64,000 nt of DNA from Aeromonas hydrophila subsp. hydrophila ATCC 7966 (GTDB lineage: Bacteria > Pseudomonadota > Gammaproteobacteria > Enterobacterales > Aeromonadaceae): contig NC_008570.1 of the NCBI RefSeq assembly GCF_000014805.1, positions 2,795,001 to 2,859,000 on the forward strand, written 5' to 3'. The position numbers and the translations under genes are program-made. Positions within the stretch are counted from its first letter, which is position 1. Each line of letters opens with the position of its first letter. Positions 1 to 8,450 of the stretch are shown in pieces. The notes below the pieces were generated by a model. That model saw only the letters and a program-made list of their open reading frames with translations, made no database searches and was not told the origin of the DNA.

Positions 1-1
1 C

Positions 2-214
2 CTTTACAACCAGATGGTCGCCGCCGTGCTGGCGGGCCAGCAGGTGGGAGACCTGATCGACATGGCATCCTTCAAGGAGATCACCGGTTTGTCGCGTAAA
101 TACGCCATTCCGTTCTGCCTGCGCATGGAGATGGATGGCTGGGTGCGGCGCGAGGAGAACGAGCGTCGGGTGCTGCGTTTGCCAGCCACTCAAGATGAAA
201 TGGAGTTGGCATGA
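2..214 (+). CDS. selB: SelB, selenocysteine-specific elongation factor, C-terminal fragment
   Basis: Only the last 70 codons lie in the window; the gene starts upstream. The residues FKEITGLSRKYAIPFC and the following EENERRVL match the last winged-helix domain of SelB, which binds the SECIS hairpin and delivers Sec-tRNA at UGA codons. The TGA stop overlaps the hypF start in an ATGA arrangement, so selB and hypF are probably translationally coupled and co-transcribed. The link makes sense if the genome has a selenocysteine formate dehydrogenase working with the hydrogenase; no such enzyme is in the window. Confidence 0.85.
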   Translation, partial: LYNQMVAAVLAGQQVGDLIDMASFKEITGLSRKYAIPFCLRMEMDGWVRREENERRVLRLPATQDEMELA

Positions 215-2649
215 GCGCTGCCACCGCCCCCGCTATCTCTCCCAATCCTGTGGCCAACCGGCTGCGCCGCGAGTTTCATATCGACGGTATCGTGCAGGGG
301 GTCGGCTTTCGCCCCTTCGTCTATGGGCTGGCACTGCGCCACGGCATTGCCGGTTATGTGTTGAACGATGCCAACGGCGTCACCATTGGCGCCGAAGGAT
401 CGCCTGAGCAGCTCGCCGCCTTTGCCCGCGAACTGCGGGAATTGGCGCCGCCGCTCAGCCGCATCGATCATTTCAGCGATCGGGAACTGCCCCTCGCTCA
501 TGGTCCCGACTACGATGGCCACTTTCATGGCCAGTTTCGAATTAAAGCGAGCCAGCAGCAGAGCTCGGCTACTGTGGCCATCTCGCCGGATCAGGGAATG
601 TGCGAGGCGTGCGCCAACGATGTGGCCAACCCCAACGATCGCCACCATCGCTACCCCTTTACCAACTGCACCCACTGCGGCCCGCGCTACACCATCATCC
701 GCCGCCTCCCCTACGACCGCCCCCACACCGCCATGGCGGGCTTTGCCATGTGCCCGCGCTGCGCGGCGGCCTATGAAAACCCGCTGGACAGACGCTACCA
801 CGCCCAGCCGGTGAGCTGCCCCGAGTGCGGGCCCCATCTCAGCTGGCGCAGTGGCCGCGGCGATGCCTTGGCCGAGCGCGAGGATGCGCTGCAAGCTGCA
901 GCAAGCGCTCTGCAAGCGGGGGCGCTGATTGCGGTCAAGGGCATGGGGGGTTATCACCTGGTATGTGATGCCCGCAATAAACAGAGTGTCGCCAGATTGC
1001 GAACACTCAAGCGGCGCGAGCGCAAGCCGCTGGCGGTGATGATGGGCTCCCTTGCCGAGGCCAAACTGCATGTCACCGGCTGCGAGGCAGAGTGGCAGCT
1101 GCTCGCCTCTCAGGCCAGACCCATCACCTTGCTGCGCAAGCGCAAAAACGATGATCGACCGTCAAAATCCCAACTGACAACCGCGCCGCTGGCCGAGGGG
1201 ATCGCCCCCGGCATCCCCTACCTCGGGGTCATGCTCCCCTATACCCCGCTCCATCAGCTGCTGCTGGACGCCTGCGCCATCCCGCTGGTGGCCACCAGCG
1301 CCAATGGTCGCGGCAGCCCGATCCTTATCGAGTGCGAGGCGGTGATCAGGGAACTCGGCAGCGAGATTGACGGCATCCTGGATCACAACCGCCCTATCCT
1401 GCACCCGTGCGACGACAGTCTGGTGCAGTGGGCCGGCAGGCGACGCCAGACGTTGCGGCTAGCCCGGGGTTATGCCCCCTGCACCCCCAGCCTGCAAGAG
1501 GCGGTCAATTTGCCGCTGCTGGCGGTCGGGGCGCAGCAGAAGAACCAGCTGGCGCTGGCCTTCGGCCGCCAGCGCATCTACAGCCCCTATATCGGCGATC
1601 TGCATAGCCTGCCGATGCAGAGTCACTTCGAGCAGACCCTGGCGACCTTCCGCGATCTCTACGATCTCAAACCCGAACTGCTGGTCTCGGATCGCCACCC
1701 CGGCTACCTCAGCCACCAGTGGGCCAAAAGCTATTGCCGCGATCAGGGTGCAATCCACCTCGAGGTGCAGCACCATCACGCCCACCTGCTGGGGGTGATG
1801 GCCGAGCACGACATCACGGGCCCTGTGCTGGGGGTTGCCTTCGATGGCACCGGCCTTGGCGATGACGGCACCCTCTGGGGTGGCGAGCTGCTGCTGGCCG
1901 ATGTGAAGGGCTTTACACGAGTTGCGCACCTCAAACCCTTCAAGTTGATCGGCGGCGAGGCAGCCATCCGCGAGCCGGTGCGCCAACTGCTGGGGCTGCT
2001 GTTCGAATCCTATGTCGTGGATGAGACCAGCGCCCTCGATATTCCGGCGATCAAGCAACTGCCCGCAGAGCGGATCCGCAACCTGCACCAGCTCTGGCAG
2101 CTGGGTCGCAACGCCCCTTATACCAGTTCCATCGGTCGGCTGTTCGATGCGGTGGCGGCGCTCTTGGGGGTGATCGATACCCCGGATTACGAGGGCGAAG
2201 CGGGGCTCCTGCTGGAGGCGGCAGCCTTGCAGCTGGCCCCCGATGAAGTGCCCTTCCCCCTCGCCTTTGATCTCAGCCAATCAGCGGAAGGGCCGCTGCA
2301 GATCCAATGGGCAGAGCTCATCAATACCCTTGTCAGCGAGCGGCGCAAAGGCTCCTCCACCGCCAGCCTGGCTGCCGGTTTTATCCGCGCCATCAGCAAT
2401 CTGGTCATCGCCCTGGCCGAGCGTTTCCCCGGCTATCCGGTGGCGCTCGGGGGCGGCGTCTTTCAAAACCGGGTGCTGATGGACCAGCTGGTGCCCGCTC
2501 TCGAAGCCGCCGGTCGGCAGGTATTGACCAGCGAAACCCTGCCGCTCAATGACGGTGGCATCGCCGCCGGTCAGCTCTGGTTTGCCATCCACCATCTTGC
2601 CACGCATCAGCCTGTCACTACCGGTTGTGCCACCTTGTCGGAGTCCTGA
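211..2649 (+). CDS. hypF: HypF, carbamoyltransferase of [NiFe]-hydrogenase maturation
   Basis: 812-residue cytoplasmic protein that turns carbamoyl phosphate into carbamoyl-AMP and passes the carbamoyl group to HypE, source of the active-site cyanide ligands. Domains in order: acylphosphatase-like (about 20-110, with VQGVGFRPFVYGLA), paired zinc fingers with Cys pairs starting near residues 131, 153, 181 and 203, a YrdC-like domain (about 225-400) and a Kae1-like domain with the His cluster VQHHHAHLLGVM. It is somewhat longer than E. coli HypF (about 750) because of an N-terminal extension and a longer tail. It is first of the hypFCDEAB set; hypC follows after 5 bp. Confidence 0.97.
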   Translation: MSAATAPAISPNPVANRLRREFHIDGIVQGVGFRPFVYGLALRHGIAGYVLNDANGVTIGAEGSPEQLAAFARELRELAPPLSRIDHFSDRELPLAHGPDYDGHFHGQFRIKASQQQSSATVAISPDQGMCEACANDVANPNDRHHRYPFTNCTHCGPRYTIIRRLPYDRPHTAMAGFAMCPRCAAAYENPLDRRYHAQPVSCPECGPHLSWRSGRGDALAEREDALQAAASALQAGALIAVKGMGGYHLVCDARNKQSVARLRTLKRRERKPLAVMMGSLAEAKLHVTGCEAEWQLLASQARPITLLRKRKNDDRPSKSQLTTAPLAEGIAPGIPYLGVMLPYTPLHQLLLDACAIPLVATSANGRGSPILIECEAVIRELGSEIDGILDHNRPILHPCDDSLVQWAGRRRQTLRLARGYAPCTPSLQEAVNLPLLAVGAQQKNQLALAFGRQRIYSPYIGDLHSLPMQSHFEQTLATFRDLYDLKPELLVSDRHPGYLSHQWAKSYCRDQGAIHLEVQHHHAHLLGVMAEHDITGPVLGVAFDGTGLGDDGTLWGGELLLADVKGFTRVAHLKPFKLIGGEAAIREPVRQLLGLLFESYVVDETSALDIPAIKQLPAERIRNLHQLWQLGRNAPYTSSIGRLFDAVAALLGVIDTPDYEGEAGLLLEAAALQLAPDEVPFPLAFDLSQSAEGPLQIQWAELINTLVSERRKGSSTASLAAGFIRAISNLVIALAERFPGYPVALGGGVFQNRVLMDQLVPALEAAGRQVLTSETLPLNDGGIAAGQLWFAIHHLATHQPVTTGCATLSES

Positions 2650-2654
2650 AATCC

Positions 2655-2906
2655 ATGTGTCTATCCATCCCCTCTCAGGTGGTGCAGCTGCACCCCGAAG
2701 ATAACTGCGTCACCGTCGACACCCTGGGGGTGCAGCGACGCGTCAGCTGCATGCTGCTCGAAGAGCCTCTCAACATTGGCGACTATGTGCTGCTCCATAT
2801 CGGCTTTGTGATGAGCAAGATTGACCAGGAGGAGGCGCAGGCCAGCCTCGAGAGCTTCCGCCAGATGGTGGCCCTGATGCCCAACCAGGATATCTTGCCA
2901 TGCTGA
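2655..2906 (+). CDS. hypC: HypC, hydrogenase maturation chaperone
   Basis: 83-residue HypC/HybG family chaperone. It carries the Fe(CN)2CO unit with HypD and docks on the large-subunit precursor. It begins MCLSIPSQVV, placing the essential Cys at position 2 after Met removal. This fixes the start at 2655, although the frame stays open about ten codons upstream. The 3' end overlaps hypD by 7 bp. It is the only HypC-type gene in the window, so it probably serves HybC. Confidence 0.95.
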   Translation: MCLSIPSQVVQLHPEDNCVTVDTLGVQRRVSCMLLEEPLNIGDYVLLHIGFVMSKIDQEEAQASLESFRQMVALMPNQDILPC

Positions 2907-4018
2907 CCTTGAATGATCTCTTTCAGGGCTTTCGCCAGCCCGAGGTGATCCGCGCCCTCGCCGCCCAGATCACCGAACTGGCCAAAGATCTGTCCGAACC
3001 GCTGCGGGTCATGGAGGTGTGCGGCGGCCATACCCACACCATCATGAAGTACGGCCTGCACCAGCTGCTGCCCGCCAGCATCGAGTTCGTTCACGGCCCC
3101 GGCTGCCCGGTCTGCATCATGCCGAAAGAACGCATCGATCAGGCCATCGAGCTGGCTAGCCAGCCCAGCGTCATTCTGGTCACCCTGGGGGACATGATCC
3201 GGGTGCCGGGATCCAAGGGCACGCTGGCCCAGCAACGGGCCAAGGGGAGCGATATCCGCCCTGTCTATGACCCCCTCGATGCCCTGCGCATCGCCCGTGA
3301 GAACCCGGACAACACCGTGGTCTTCTTCGCCATCGGTTTCGAGACCTCTACCCCGATGACGGCGGCGCTGCTGGCTGCCGCTGAAGAGCAAGGGATTGAG
3401 AACCTCCTGTTTCATATCAACCATGTGCTGGTGCCGCCCGCCATTCATGCGGTGATGGCCGACGGGGTGGCCAAGGTGAACGCCTTTATCGGCCCCTCCC
3501 ACGTCAGCGTCATCACCGGCGCCGATATCTACCTGCCCATCGTCGATCGTTATCAGGTGCCGGTGGTGGTGAGCGGCTTCGAGCCGGTGGATGTGATGGA
3601 GGCCCTCTTGATGATGGTGCGCCAGAAGGTGGAGGGTCGCTACGCGCTGGAGGTGCAGTACAGCCGGGCGGTCACCGCCAGCGGCAACCGCGCCGCCCAG
3701 CGGCTGGTCGAGCGCTTTTTCGAGACCCGCGAGCACTTTCGCTGGCGGGGTCTGGGGGATATCAACGCTTCCGCCCTGCGCCTGCGGGATGCCTTCGCCA
3801 AACGCGATGCGGAGCACCACTTCCAGCTTGATCAAACCCCCATCGATGACCACAAGGCATGCCAGTGCGCCGACATTCTGCGCGGCCTGGCCAAGCCGAA
3901 CCAGTGCAAAGTCTTTGGCCGGGGCTGCACCCCGACCCAGCCCATGGGCAGCTGCATGGTCAGCTCCGAAGGGGCCTGCAATGCCTACTACCGATATATG
4001 GGGATCCAGGAACGATGA
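2900..4018 (+). CDS. hypD: HypD, Fe-S scaffold for Fe(CN)2CO assembly
   Basis: 372 residues, the usual family length. HypD holds the iron on which two cyanides and one CO are placed, in complex with HypC and HypE. Visible family motifs are CGGHTHTIMKYG near the N-terminus, GPGCPVCI in the middle and the C-terminal cluster-binding stretch GRGCTPTQPMGSCM with a further Cys just after it. The gene overlaps hypC by 7 bp and hypE by 4 bp, which suggests tight translational coupling. Confidence 0.97.
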   Translation: MLTLNDLFQGFRQPEVIRALAAQITELAKDLSEPLRVMEVCGGHTHTIMKYGLHQLLPASIEFVHGPGCPVCIMPKERIDQAIELASQPSVILVTLGDMIRVPGSKGTLAQQRAKGSDIRPVYDPLDALRIARENPDNTVVFFAIGFETSTPMTAALLAAAEEQGIENLLFHINHVLVPPAIHAVMADGVAKVNAFIGPSHVSVITGADIYLPIVDRYQVPVVVSGFEPVDVMEALLMMVRQKVEGRYALEVQYSRAVTASGNRAAQRLVERFFETREHFRWRGLGDINASALRLRDAFAKRDAEHHFQLDQTPIDDHKACQCADILRGLAKPNQCKVFGRGCTPTQPMGSCMVSSEGACNAYYRYMGIQER

Positions 4019-5019
4019 GAGAAATCCAACTTAGCCACGGTGGCGGCGGTGTCGAAATGAATCAGCTGATCAACCAGCTCTTCTTTCGCCACTTTGGCAA
4101 CGAGATCCTGCTGCGCGGTGAAGATGCCGCCCTGTTGCCGGTAGAGGGCCCCGTTGCCTTCACCACCGACAGCTTTACCGTCTCGCCGCTCTTCTTCGAG
4201 GGGGGCGATATCGGCAAGCTGGCCATCGCTGGCACGGTCAATGATCTCGCCATGATGGGGGCCAAGCCCGAGTATCTGAGCTGCAGCTTTATCATCGAGG
4301 AGGGTTTCCCCTACGCCGATCTCGCCCGTATCGTCGAATCGATGGCCACTGAGCTTGCCAAGAGCGGTGCCCGCATCGTCTGCGGCGACACCAAGGTGGT
4401 ACCCAAGGGGGCGGCCGACAAGATCTTCATCAACACCAGCGGGGTCGGCACTTTCCCGCTGCCCGAACAGAGCCGGGGCATCTCGGTGCGCAACCTCAAG
4501 GCCGGTGACGCCATTCTGGTGTCGCGGGATATCGGCAGCCACGGCGCCTGCATCCTGATGGCCCGTGACGCCCTGCAACTGGGATCTGATCTCAAGAGCG
4601 ACTGCACCACCCTCTGGCCACAGGTAGAAGCGCTGCTAAAAGCGGGCATTACCCCGCACGCCCTGCGCGATGCCACCCGCGGTGGCCTTGCCGCCGTGCT
4701 CAACGAGTGGAGCAGCGCCTCCGGCGTTGCCATCGAGCTGGAGGAGTCCGCCATTCCGGTGTGCGATCCGGTGCGTGGCCTGTGTGAGCTCTACGGTTTC
4801 GAGCCCCATGATCTCGCCAACGAGGGAACCATGGTGCTGGCCCTGCCTGCTGAACAGGCGCAGGACGCACTGGGCATCTTGCGGCAATTCAACCCAGCCG
4901 CCAGCCAGATCGGCGTGGTACAGGCGAGCGATCGCCACAAGGTGATCCTGAGCAACCCCTGGGGCAGCCGCCGTTATCTGGAGCTGCCGCAAGGGGAGCT
5001 GCTGCCGCGGATCTGTTGA
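4015..5019 (+). CDS. hypE: HypE, thiocyanate-forming dehydratase
   Basis: 334 residues. HypE receives the carbamoyl group from HypF on its C-terminal Cys and dehydrates it with ATP to a thiocyanate that supplies CN. The protein ends in the diagnostic PRIC tail, so the acceptor Cys is intact. The N-terminal glycine-rich LSHGGGGVEMNQLI is also typical. The start at 4015 (MREIQLSHG) overlaps the hypD stop as ATGA; the frame is open further upstream but that part is hypD in another frame. Confidence 0.97.
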   Translation: MREIQLSHGGGGVEMNQLINQLFFRHFGNEILLRGEDAALLPVEGPVAFTTDSFTVSPLFFEGGDIGKLAIAGTVNDLAMMGAKPEYLSCSFIIEEGFPYADLARIVESMATELAKSGARIVCGDTKVVPKGAADKIFINTSGVGTFPLPEQSRGISVRNLKAGDAILVSRDIGSHGACILMARDALQLGSDLKSDCTTLWPQVEALLKAGITPHALRDATRGGLAAVLNEWSSASGVAIELEESAIPVCDPVRGLCELYGFEPHDLANEGTMVLALPAEQAQDALGILRQFNPAASQIGVVQASDRHKVILSNPWGSRRYLELPQGELLPRIC

Positions 5020-5088
5020 GCGGCCATGCCGTTCGGTCAATTACAGGGAGGAGTCACTGCTTTTCCCCCTATCGGTTAAGGAGCCACC

Positions 5089-5430
5089 ATGCACGAAATG
5101 TCTCTGGCCATGGCCGCCATCGATCTGGCGGCCGAACAGGCTACCCAGCGGGGCTTTACCAAGGTGACCGCCCTCTGGCTCGAGGTCGGCAGCTTCTCCT
5201 GCGTCGACCCGGACACCATTGCCTTCTGTTTCGAGGCTGCCGCCAAGGGCACCGCCGTCGAAGGAGCCCAGCTTCACTTTCAGCACCAGGCGGCAGAGGC
5301 CTGGTGTTACGACTGCAACAAGACGGTCACCCTCACCGAGCGCGGGCAAGCCTGTCCCGAGTGTGGCGGGTACAAATTACGAGTCGCGCAGGGTGATAGC
5401 CTGCGCATCACCGACATCGAGGTAAGTTGA
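5089..5430 (+). CDS. hypA: HypA, nickel-delivery metallochaperone
   Basis: 113 residues. HypA/HybF binds Ni through the N-terminal MHE motif (His2) and works with HypB to load the large subunit. A structural zinc site is visible as CYDC and, 13 residues on, CPEC. A strong AAGGAG ribosome site precedes the ATG. The 69-bp gap after hypE is the largest inside the hyp unit; no terminator is seen there. hypB starts one base after the hypA stop. Confidence 0.95.
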   Translation: MHEMSLAMAAIDLAAEQATQRGFTKVTALWLEVGSFSCVDPDTIAFCFEAAAKGTAVEGAQLHFQHQAAEAWCYDCNKTVTLTERGQACPECGGYKLRVAQGDSLRITDIEVS

Positions 5431-5431
5431 T

Positions 5432-6523
5432 ATGTGTAGCGTATGCGGATGCGGCCAGGCGCGGATCGCCGGCCATGAACACGATCATGAGCATCATCAT
5501 GAACATGGACATCATCATGAACATGGACATCACCATGAACACGACCATCATCATGCTCATGACGCCCATCACCATCATGACCACGAGCAGAGCGCGCCAC
5601 GCCCCCTGATCATTCACCACCACTATCACCATCAGGGGGATGTCCATCACCACTACCACGGGGTACGGGCGCCAGTGGGAGCAGAGGGTCATGAGCACCA
5701 TCACGATCACCCCCACGACCTTCATCATGAGCATGCCCACTCTCATGACCACAGCCATTCCCACGCGCATCCCCATGATCACAGCCATGACCATGACCAT
5801 GACCATGACCATGACCACCAGCAGGGTGACCAGCACTACGGCAAAGGGGAAGCGGGATTGTCGGTCCCCGGCATGGGGCAGCGCCAGCTGATCGCCATCG
5901 AGATGGATGTGCTGGCCAAAAACAACGCGCTGGCCGCCCACAACCGCGAGCACTTCGACGAGGCGGCCCAGCTGGTGCTCAATCTGGTATCGAGCCCGGG
6001 TTCAGGCAAGACCACCCTGCTGTGCGAAACCCTGCGCCAGCTGGCCGACAAGCGCCCTTGCGCGGTGATCGAAGGGGATCAGCAGACCAGCGCCGATGCG
6101 GATCGCATCCGTGCCACCGGCGTGCCTGCCGTGCAGATCAACACCGGCAAGGGCTGCCATCTGGACGCCAAGATGGTTCACGACGCCTGCCACCAGCTGC
6201 CCGCCAATGAAGGGGGCATCCTCTTTATCGAGAACGTGGGCAATCTGGTCTGCCCCGCCAGCTTCGATCTCGGCGAGAAGTACAAGGTGGCGATCCTCTC
6301 CGTCACCGAGGGGGAAGAGAAGCCGCTGAAATACCCGGATATGTTTGCCGCCGCCCAGCTGATGGTGATCAACAAGATCGATCTGCTGCCCTACGTCAGC
6401 TTTGACGTGGCACGCTGCATCGAGAACGCCAAACGGGTCAACCCCTATATCCAGGTGATCCAGGTCAGCGCCACCACGGGCGAAGGGATGGATGCCTGGC
6501 TCAACTGGCTGGCCACTGCCTGA
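5432..6523 (+). CDS. hypB: HypB, nickel-binding GTPase with a very long His-rich domain
   Basis: 363 residues. It starts MCSVCGCG, the high-affinity Ni motif of HypB. A His-rich segment of about 57 His follows (roughly residues 15-135, His mixed with Asp, Glu, Gly and Ser), likely a nickel store. The GTPase follows: Walker [10 protein letters not shown], the GCHLDA stretch with metal-site residues, [16 protein letters not shown] and the guanine-specificity NKID. GTP hydrolysis drives Ni transfer through HypA. The His-rich DNA contains short tandem repeats, so its length may vary between strains. It is last of the hyp operon, 34 bp before a terminator. Confidence 0.97.
   Translation: MCSVCGCGQARIAGHEHDHEHHHEHGHHHEHGHHHEHDHHHAHDAHHHHDHEQSAPRPLIIHHHYHHQGDVHHHYHGVRAPVGAEGHEHHHDHPHDLHHEHAHSHDHSHSHAHPHDHSHDHDHDHDHDHQQGDQHYGKGEAGLSVPGMGQRQLIAIEMDVLAKNNALAAHNREHFDEAAQLVLNLVSSPGSGKTTLLCETLRQLADKRPCAVIEGDQQTSADADRIRATGVPAVQINTGKGCHLDAKMVHDACHQLPANEGGILFIENVGNLVCPASFDLGEKYKVAILSVTEGEEKPLKYPDMFAAAQLMVINKIDLLPYVSFDVARCIENAKRVNPYIQVIQVSATTGEGMDAWLNWLATA
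5498..5533 (+). repeat. 18-bp tandem repeat in the hypB His-rich segment
   Basis: Two adjacent 18-bp units starting CATGAACATGGACATCA differ at one base (5498-5515 and 5516-5533), and a partial third follows. Each encodes His-rich codons in frame, so gain or loss of a unit would lengthen or shorten the metal-binding segment without a frameshift. Confidence 0.85.
5786..5815 (+). repeat. Hexanucleotide repeat (CATGAC)x5 in hypB
   Basis: Five perfect CATGAC units encode alternating His-Asp pairs. As a multiple of three bases the array can slip without breaking the frame. Confidence 0.9.
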
Positions 6524-6556
6524 AACAGTTAAACGCCGCTGATAACGGTAGAAAAC

Positions 6557-6588
6557 AAGAGAGGGAGGCTGATGCCTCCCTCTCTTTT
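6557..6588 (+). terminator. Rho-independent terminator after hypB
   Basis: A perfect 13-bp stem rich in GAGGG closes on a TGAT loop and runs into TTTT. It lies 34 bp after the hypB stop, at the point where the hyp and importer operons converge, and probably ends the selB-hyp transcript. Confidence 0.9.
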
Positions 6589-6648
6589 ATCTGTGGACCT
6601 TGTCGGCCGTCCTATCTGTCCAGAGTGGCCAGCCTCTCACACTCGCGT

Positions 6649-6852
6649 CTCCTCACCCTGGCCCTCTCCCCAAGGAGAGGGAACCGGTTCGTGAATGCCA
6701 ACAACATGCTGCAACAATACGCTCCTCTCAGGCCCCTCAGGAGTGGCTTGAGCATAACAACCAGCCCTGTTTTCCAAACCCCGAGCCAGGCGAGATAGCA
6801 CCTTCCGCCCCCTTCTCCCCTTGCGGGAGAAGGGCTGGGGATGAGGGGGAAC
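6649..6852. repeat. Pair of inverted REP-like palindromes
   Basis: Two imperfect-palindrome elements face each other. The first (6649-6684) has stem CCCTCTCC/GGAGAGGG preceded by CTCACCCTG. The second (6808-6852) has stem CCCTTCTCCC/GGGAGAAGGG followed by CTGGGGATGAGGGG. They are reverse complements in layout, as in paired REP/BIME units of gammaproteobacteria, and fill the space between the convergent hyp and importer operons. Apart from the terminator and these elements I see nothing coding in 6524-6858. Confidence 0.7.
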
Positions 6853-6858
6853 CAACTA

Positions 6859-7500
6859 TCAAGCCGCGCTTTCGGTCAGCTCCCCAGATTCGGGCTGCAT
6901 CTCACCAAAGCGCAGCACCCGATGGCAGATCTGGCGCAGCAGTGCCTGCTGGTGACTGAAGACAAGCATGCCAAGCCCGCGCTGCTCGCACTCCATCATC
7001 AGCTCCCGCCAGAGTTGGCGCTGAATTTGCGGATCCAGCTGGGCGGTCACCTCATCGGCAATCAGCAGACGGGTGCGGGGATCGAGGGCGCGCAGCAGCG
7101 CGATGCGGGCCAGCTCGCCACCGGAGAGCTGGCCGGGTTTACGACTGAGCCACACAGGCTTGACCATAAAGCGGGCCAGCATGGCCTCATCGGGGCGCCA
7201 CACATCCCACAGCGCCTGCCCGGTAGTGCGATAGGGATTGAAGGTGAGCTCCGGGTGCTGGGGCACCAGCTGGATGGGGTTATAACCTTTTATCCGTTCA
7301 GGCACAGGCTGCCCATCCAGCAGGAGCTGACCGCCGGCCCCAATCGGTTGCCAACCTGCCAATACCCGCCCCAGCGTGGTCTTGCCGTGGCCGCTCGGGG
7401 CAGAGATGCCGAGCCGCTCGCCCGCCTTCACCGTCAGTGACAACCCCTGCCAGAGGGAGCGTTCCCCCTGGGCGATGGTGAGATTTCGTACTTCCAACAT
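6859..7500 (-). CDS. ABC importer ATPase, NikE/DppF type
   Basis: 213-residue ATP-binding subunit of a peptide/nickel-family importer. Walker A (SAPSGHGKTT), signature LSGGELAR and Walker B (LLIADE) are intact. It is shorter than typical DppF (about 320) and lacks the C-terminal oligopeptide extension, as small NikE-like subunits do. Last gene of the importer operon, overlapping the preceding ATPase gene by 1 bp. Its position between hydrogenase and hyp genes suggests nickel as cargo, but substrate cannot be read from an ATPase. Confidence 0.85.
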   Translation of the reverse strand: MLEVRNLTIAQGERSLWQGLSLTVKAGERLGISAPSGHGKTTLGRVLAGWQPIGAGGQLLLDGQPVPERIKGYNPIQLVPQHPELTFNPYRTTGQALWDVWRPDEAMLARFMVKPVWLSRKPGQLSGGELARIALLRALDPRTRLLIADEVTAQLDPQIQRQLWRELMMECEQRGLGMLVFSHQQALLRQICHRVLRFGEMQPESGELTESAA

Positions 7501-8288
7501 CAGGAAACCTCCGGCACAGAGAAGAGCGCGTTGAACTCCGGCAGCGCCTGCCAGTGGGCACGGAGCATCTCGCTCCCCTGCCCCTGACGCAGATGGTGGC
7601 AGCTCAAGGTGTCGCTCACCTGCCCCTGATGCAGCGCCACGATGCGATCGGCAAAACGGGCCGCCAGCGCCAGATCATGGGTCACCCAGAGGATACCGCT
7701 GCCCTGATTGGCCAATTCACGCAACTGGCCGAGCAGCTGGCAGGCCAGCCCCTCGTCGAGCCAGGCGGTGATCTCGTCCGCCAGAATGTAGCGGGCACCG
7801 CCAAGTGCCGCGGTGCAGGCCAGAATGCGCTTGGCCATGCCACCGGAGAGCTGGCGCGGATAGCTGTCCAGGGTGGTGGCGGGCAGCTGGTAGCGCAGCA
7901 GCTGCTCGCCGAGCCGCTCGCGAGAACCGCTCTGACCGCACAGACGCGCCGCCCGGCCCAGCTGACGCTCCACCGTCAGCAACGGATTGAGGGCGCTCAC
8001 CCCCTGCGGCACATAACAGAGGGTGTGGCCACGCAGACGAGCCCGGCTGGCGTCGCACAGGGGCACGCCATCGAGGGAGATGGTGCCGCGCATGCGCAGG
8101 TTGTCCGGCAGCAGGGTCAGGGCGCTTTGCAGCAGCAGGCTCTTGCCCTCGCCGCTCCCCCCCACCAGTGCCACTATCTCCCCCGGCGCCAGTTGCAGGC
8201 AGATATCGGTCAGCAATGGCTGCCAGCTGCGCCGCCCCAGCCAGGAGTAGTGGGCCGCCTCAATGGTCACCTGATCAAAACTCAGCAT
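7500..8288 (-). CDS. ABC importer ATPase, NikD/DppD type
   Basis: 262 residues, first of two ATPases of the importer. Walker A is GGSGEGKS, signature LSGGMAKR, Walker B YILADE. It pairs with the NikE-like subunit encoded immediately downstream to drive uptake through the two permeases. The ATG at 8288 overlaps a TGA in the sequence ATGCTGA, the same junction sequence that ends the upstream permease gene 110 bp away; see the repeat entry. Confidence 0.85.
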   Translation of the reverse strand: MLSFDQVTIEAAHYSWLGRRSWQPLLTDICLQLAPGEIVALVGGSGEGKSLLLQSALTLLPDNLRMRGTISLDGVPLCDASRARLRGHTLCYVPQGVSALNPLLTVERQLGRAARLCGQSGSRERLGEQLLRYQLPATTLDSYPRQLSGGMAKRILACTAALGGARYILADEITAWLDEGLACQLLGQLRELANQGSGILWVTHDLALAARFADRIVALHQGQVSDTLSCHHLRQGQGSEMLRAHWQALPEFNALFSVPEVS

Positions 8289-8450
8289 GGTTCACTCCTG
8301 TGCCACAGCAGCTGTTGCAAGGAGCGCAAGTAACCTGATCGAACAACCGCGCCTGCCAGACTGTGCTGACGCCAGATGGCGCTTTCAAATATCAGCATGG
8401 TTCTCCCCCAAACCAGAGTTGCTGCAGGGCACGAGTCGCCTGATCAAACA
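8282..8450 (-). repeat. Decayed duplicate of the permease/ATPase gene junction
   Basis: The end of the permease gene (8392-8450) and the segment just before the ATPase start (8282-8345) are similar in sequence and order: both read GATCAGG, then a CTGCAGCAA- or TTGCAACAG-like stretch, then AACCATGCTGA. The second copy is offset by 105-110 bp with small indels. It translates near its end as LQQLLWHRSEPC, against LQQLWFGGEPC for the real permease. The first junction is also followed by a short ATPase-like start (MLIFES against MLSFDQ). This looks like a relic of a duplicated or recombined nikC-nikD junction. Confidence 0.6.

Noticed and set aside
5498..5815. CRISPR-like repeats
   Set aside because: The repeats are short, contiguous and in frame within hypB, with no spacers or cas genes.
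5408..5953. Met/Val-rich minus-strand open frame opposite hypB
   Set aside because: It is the mirror of the CAT/GAC His-Asp repeats; not a gene.
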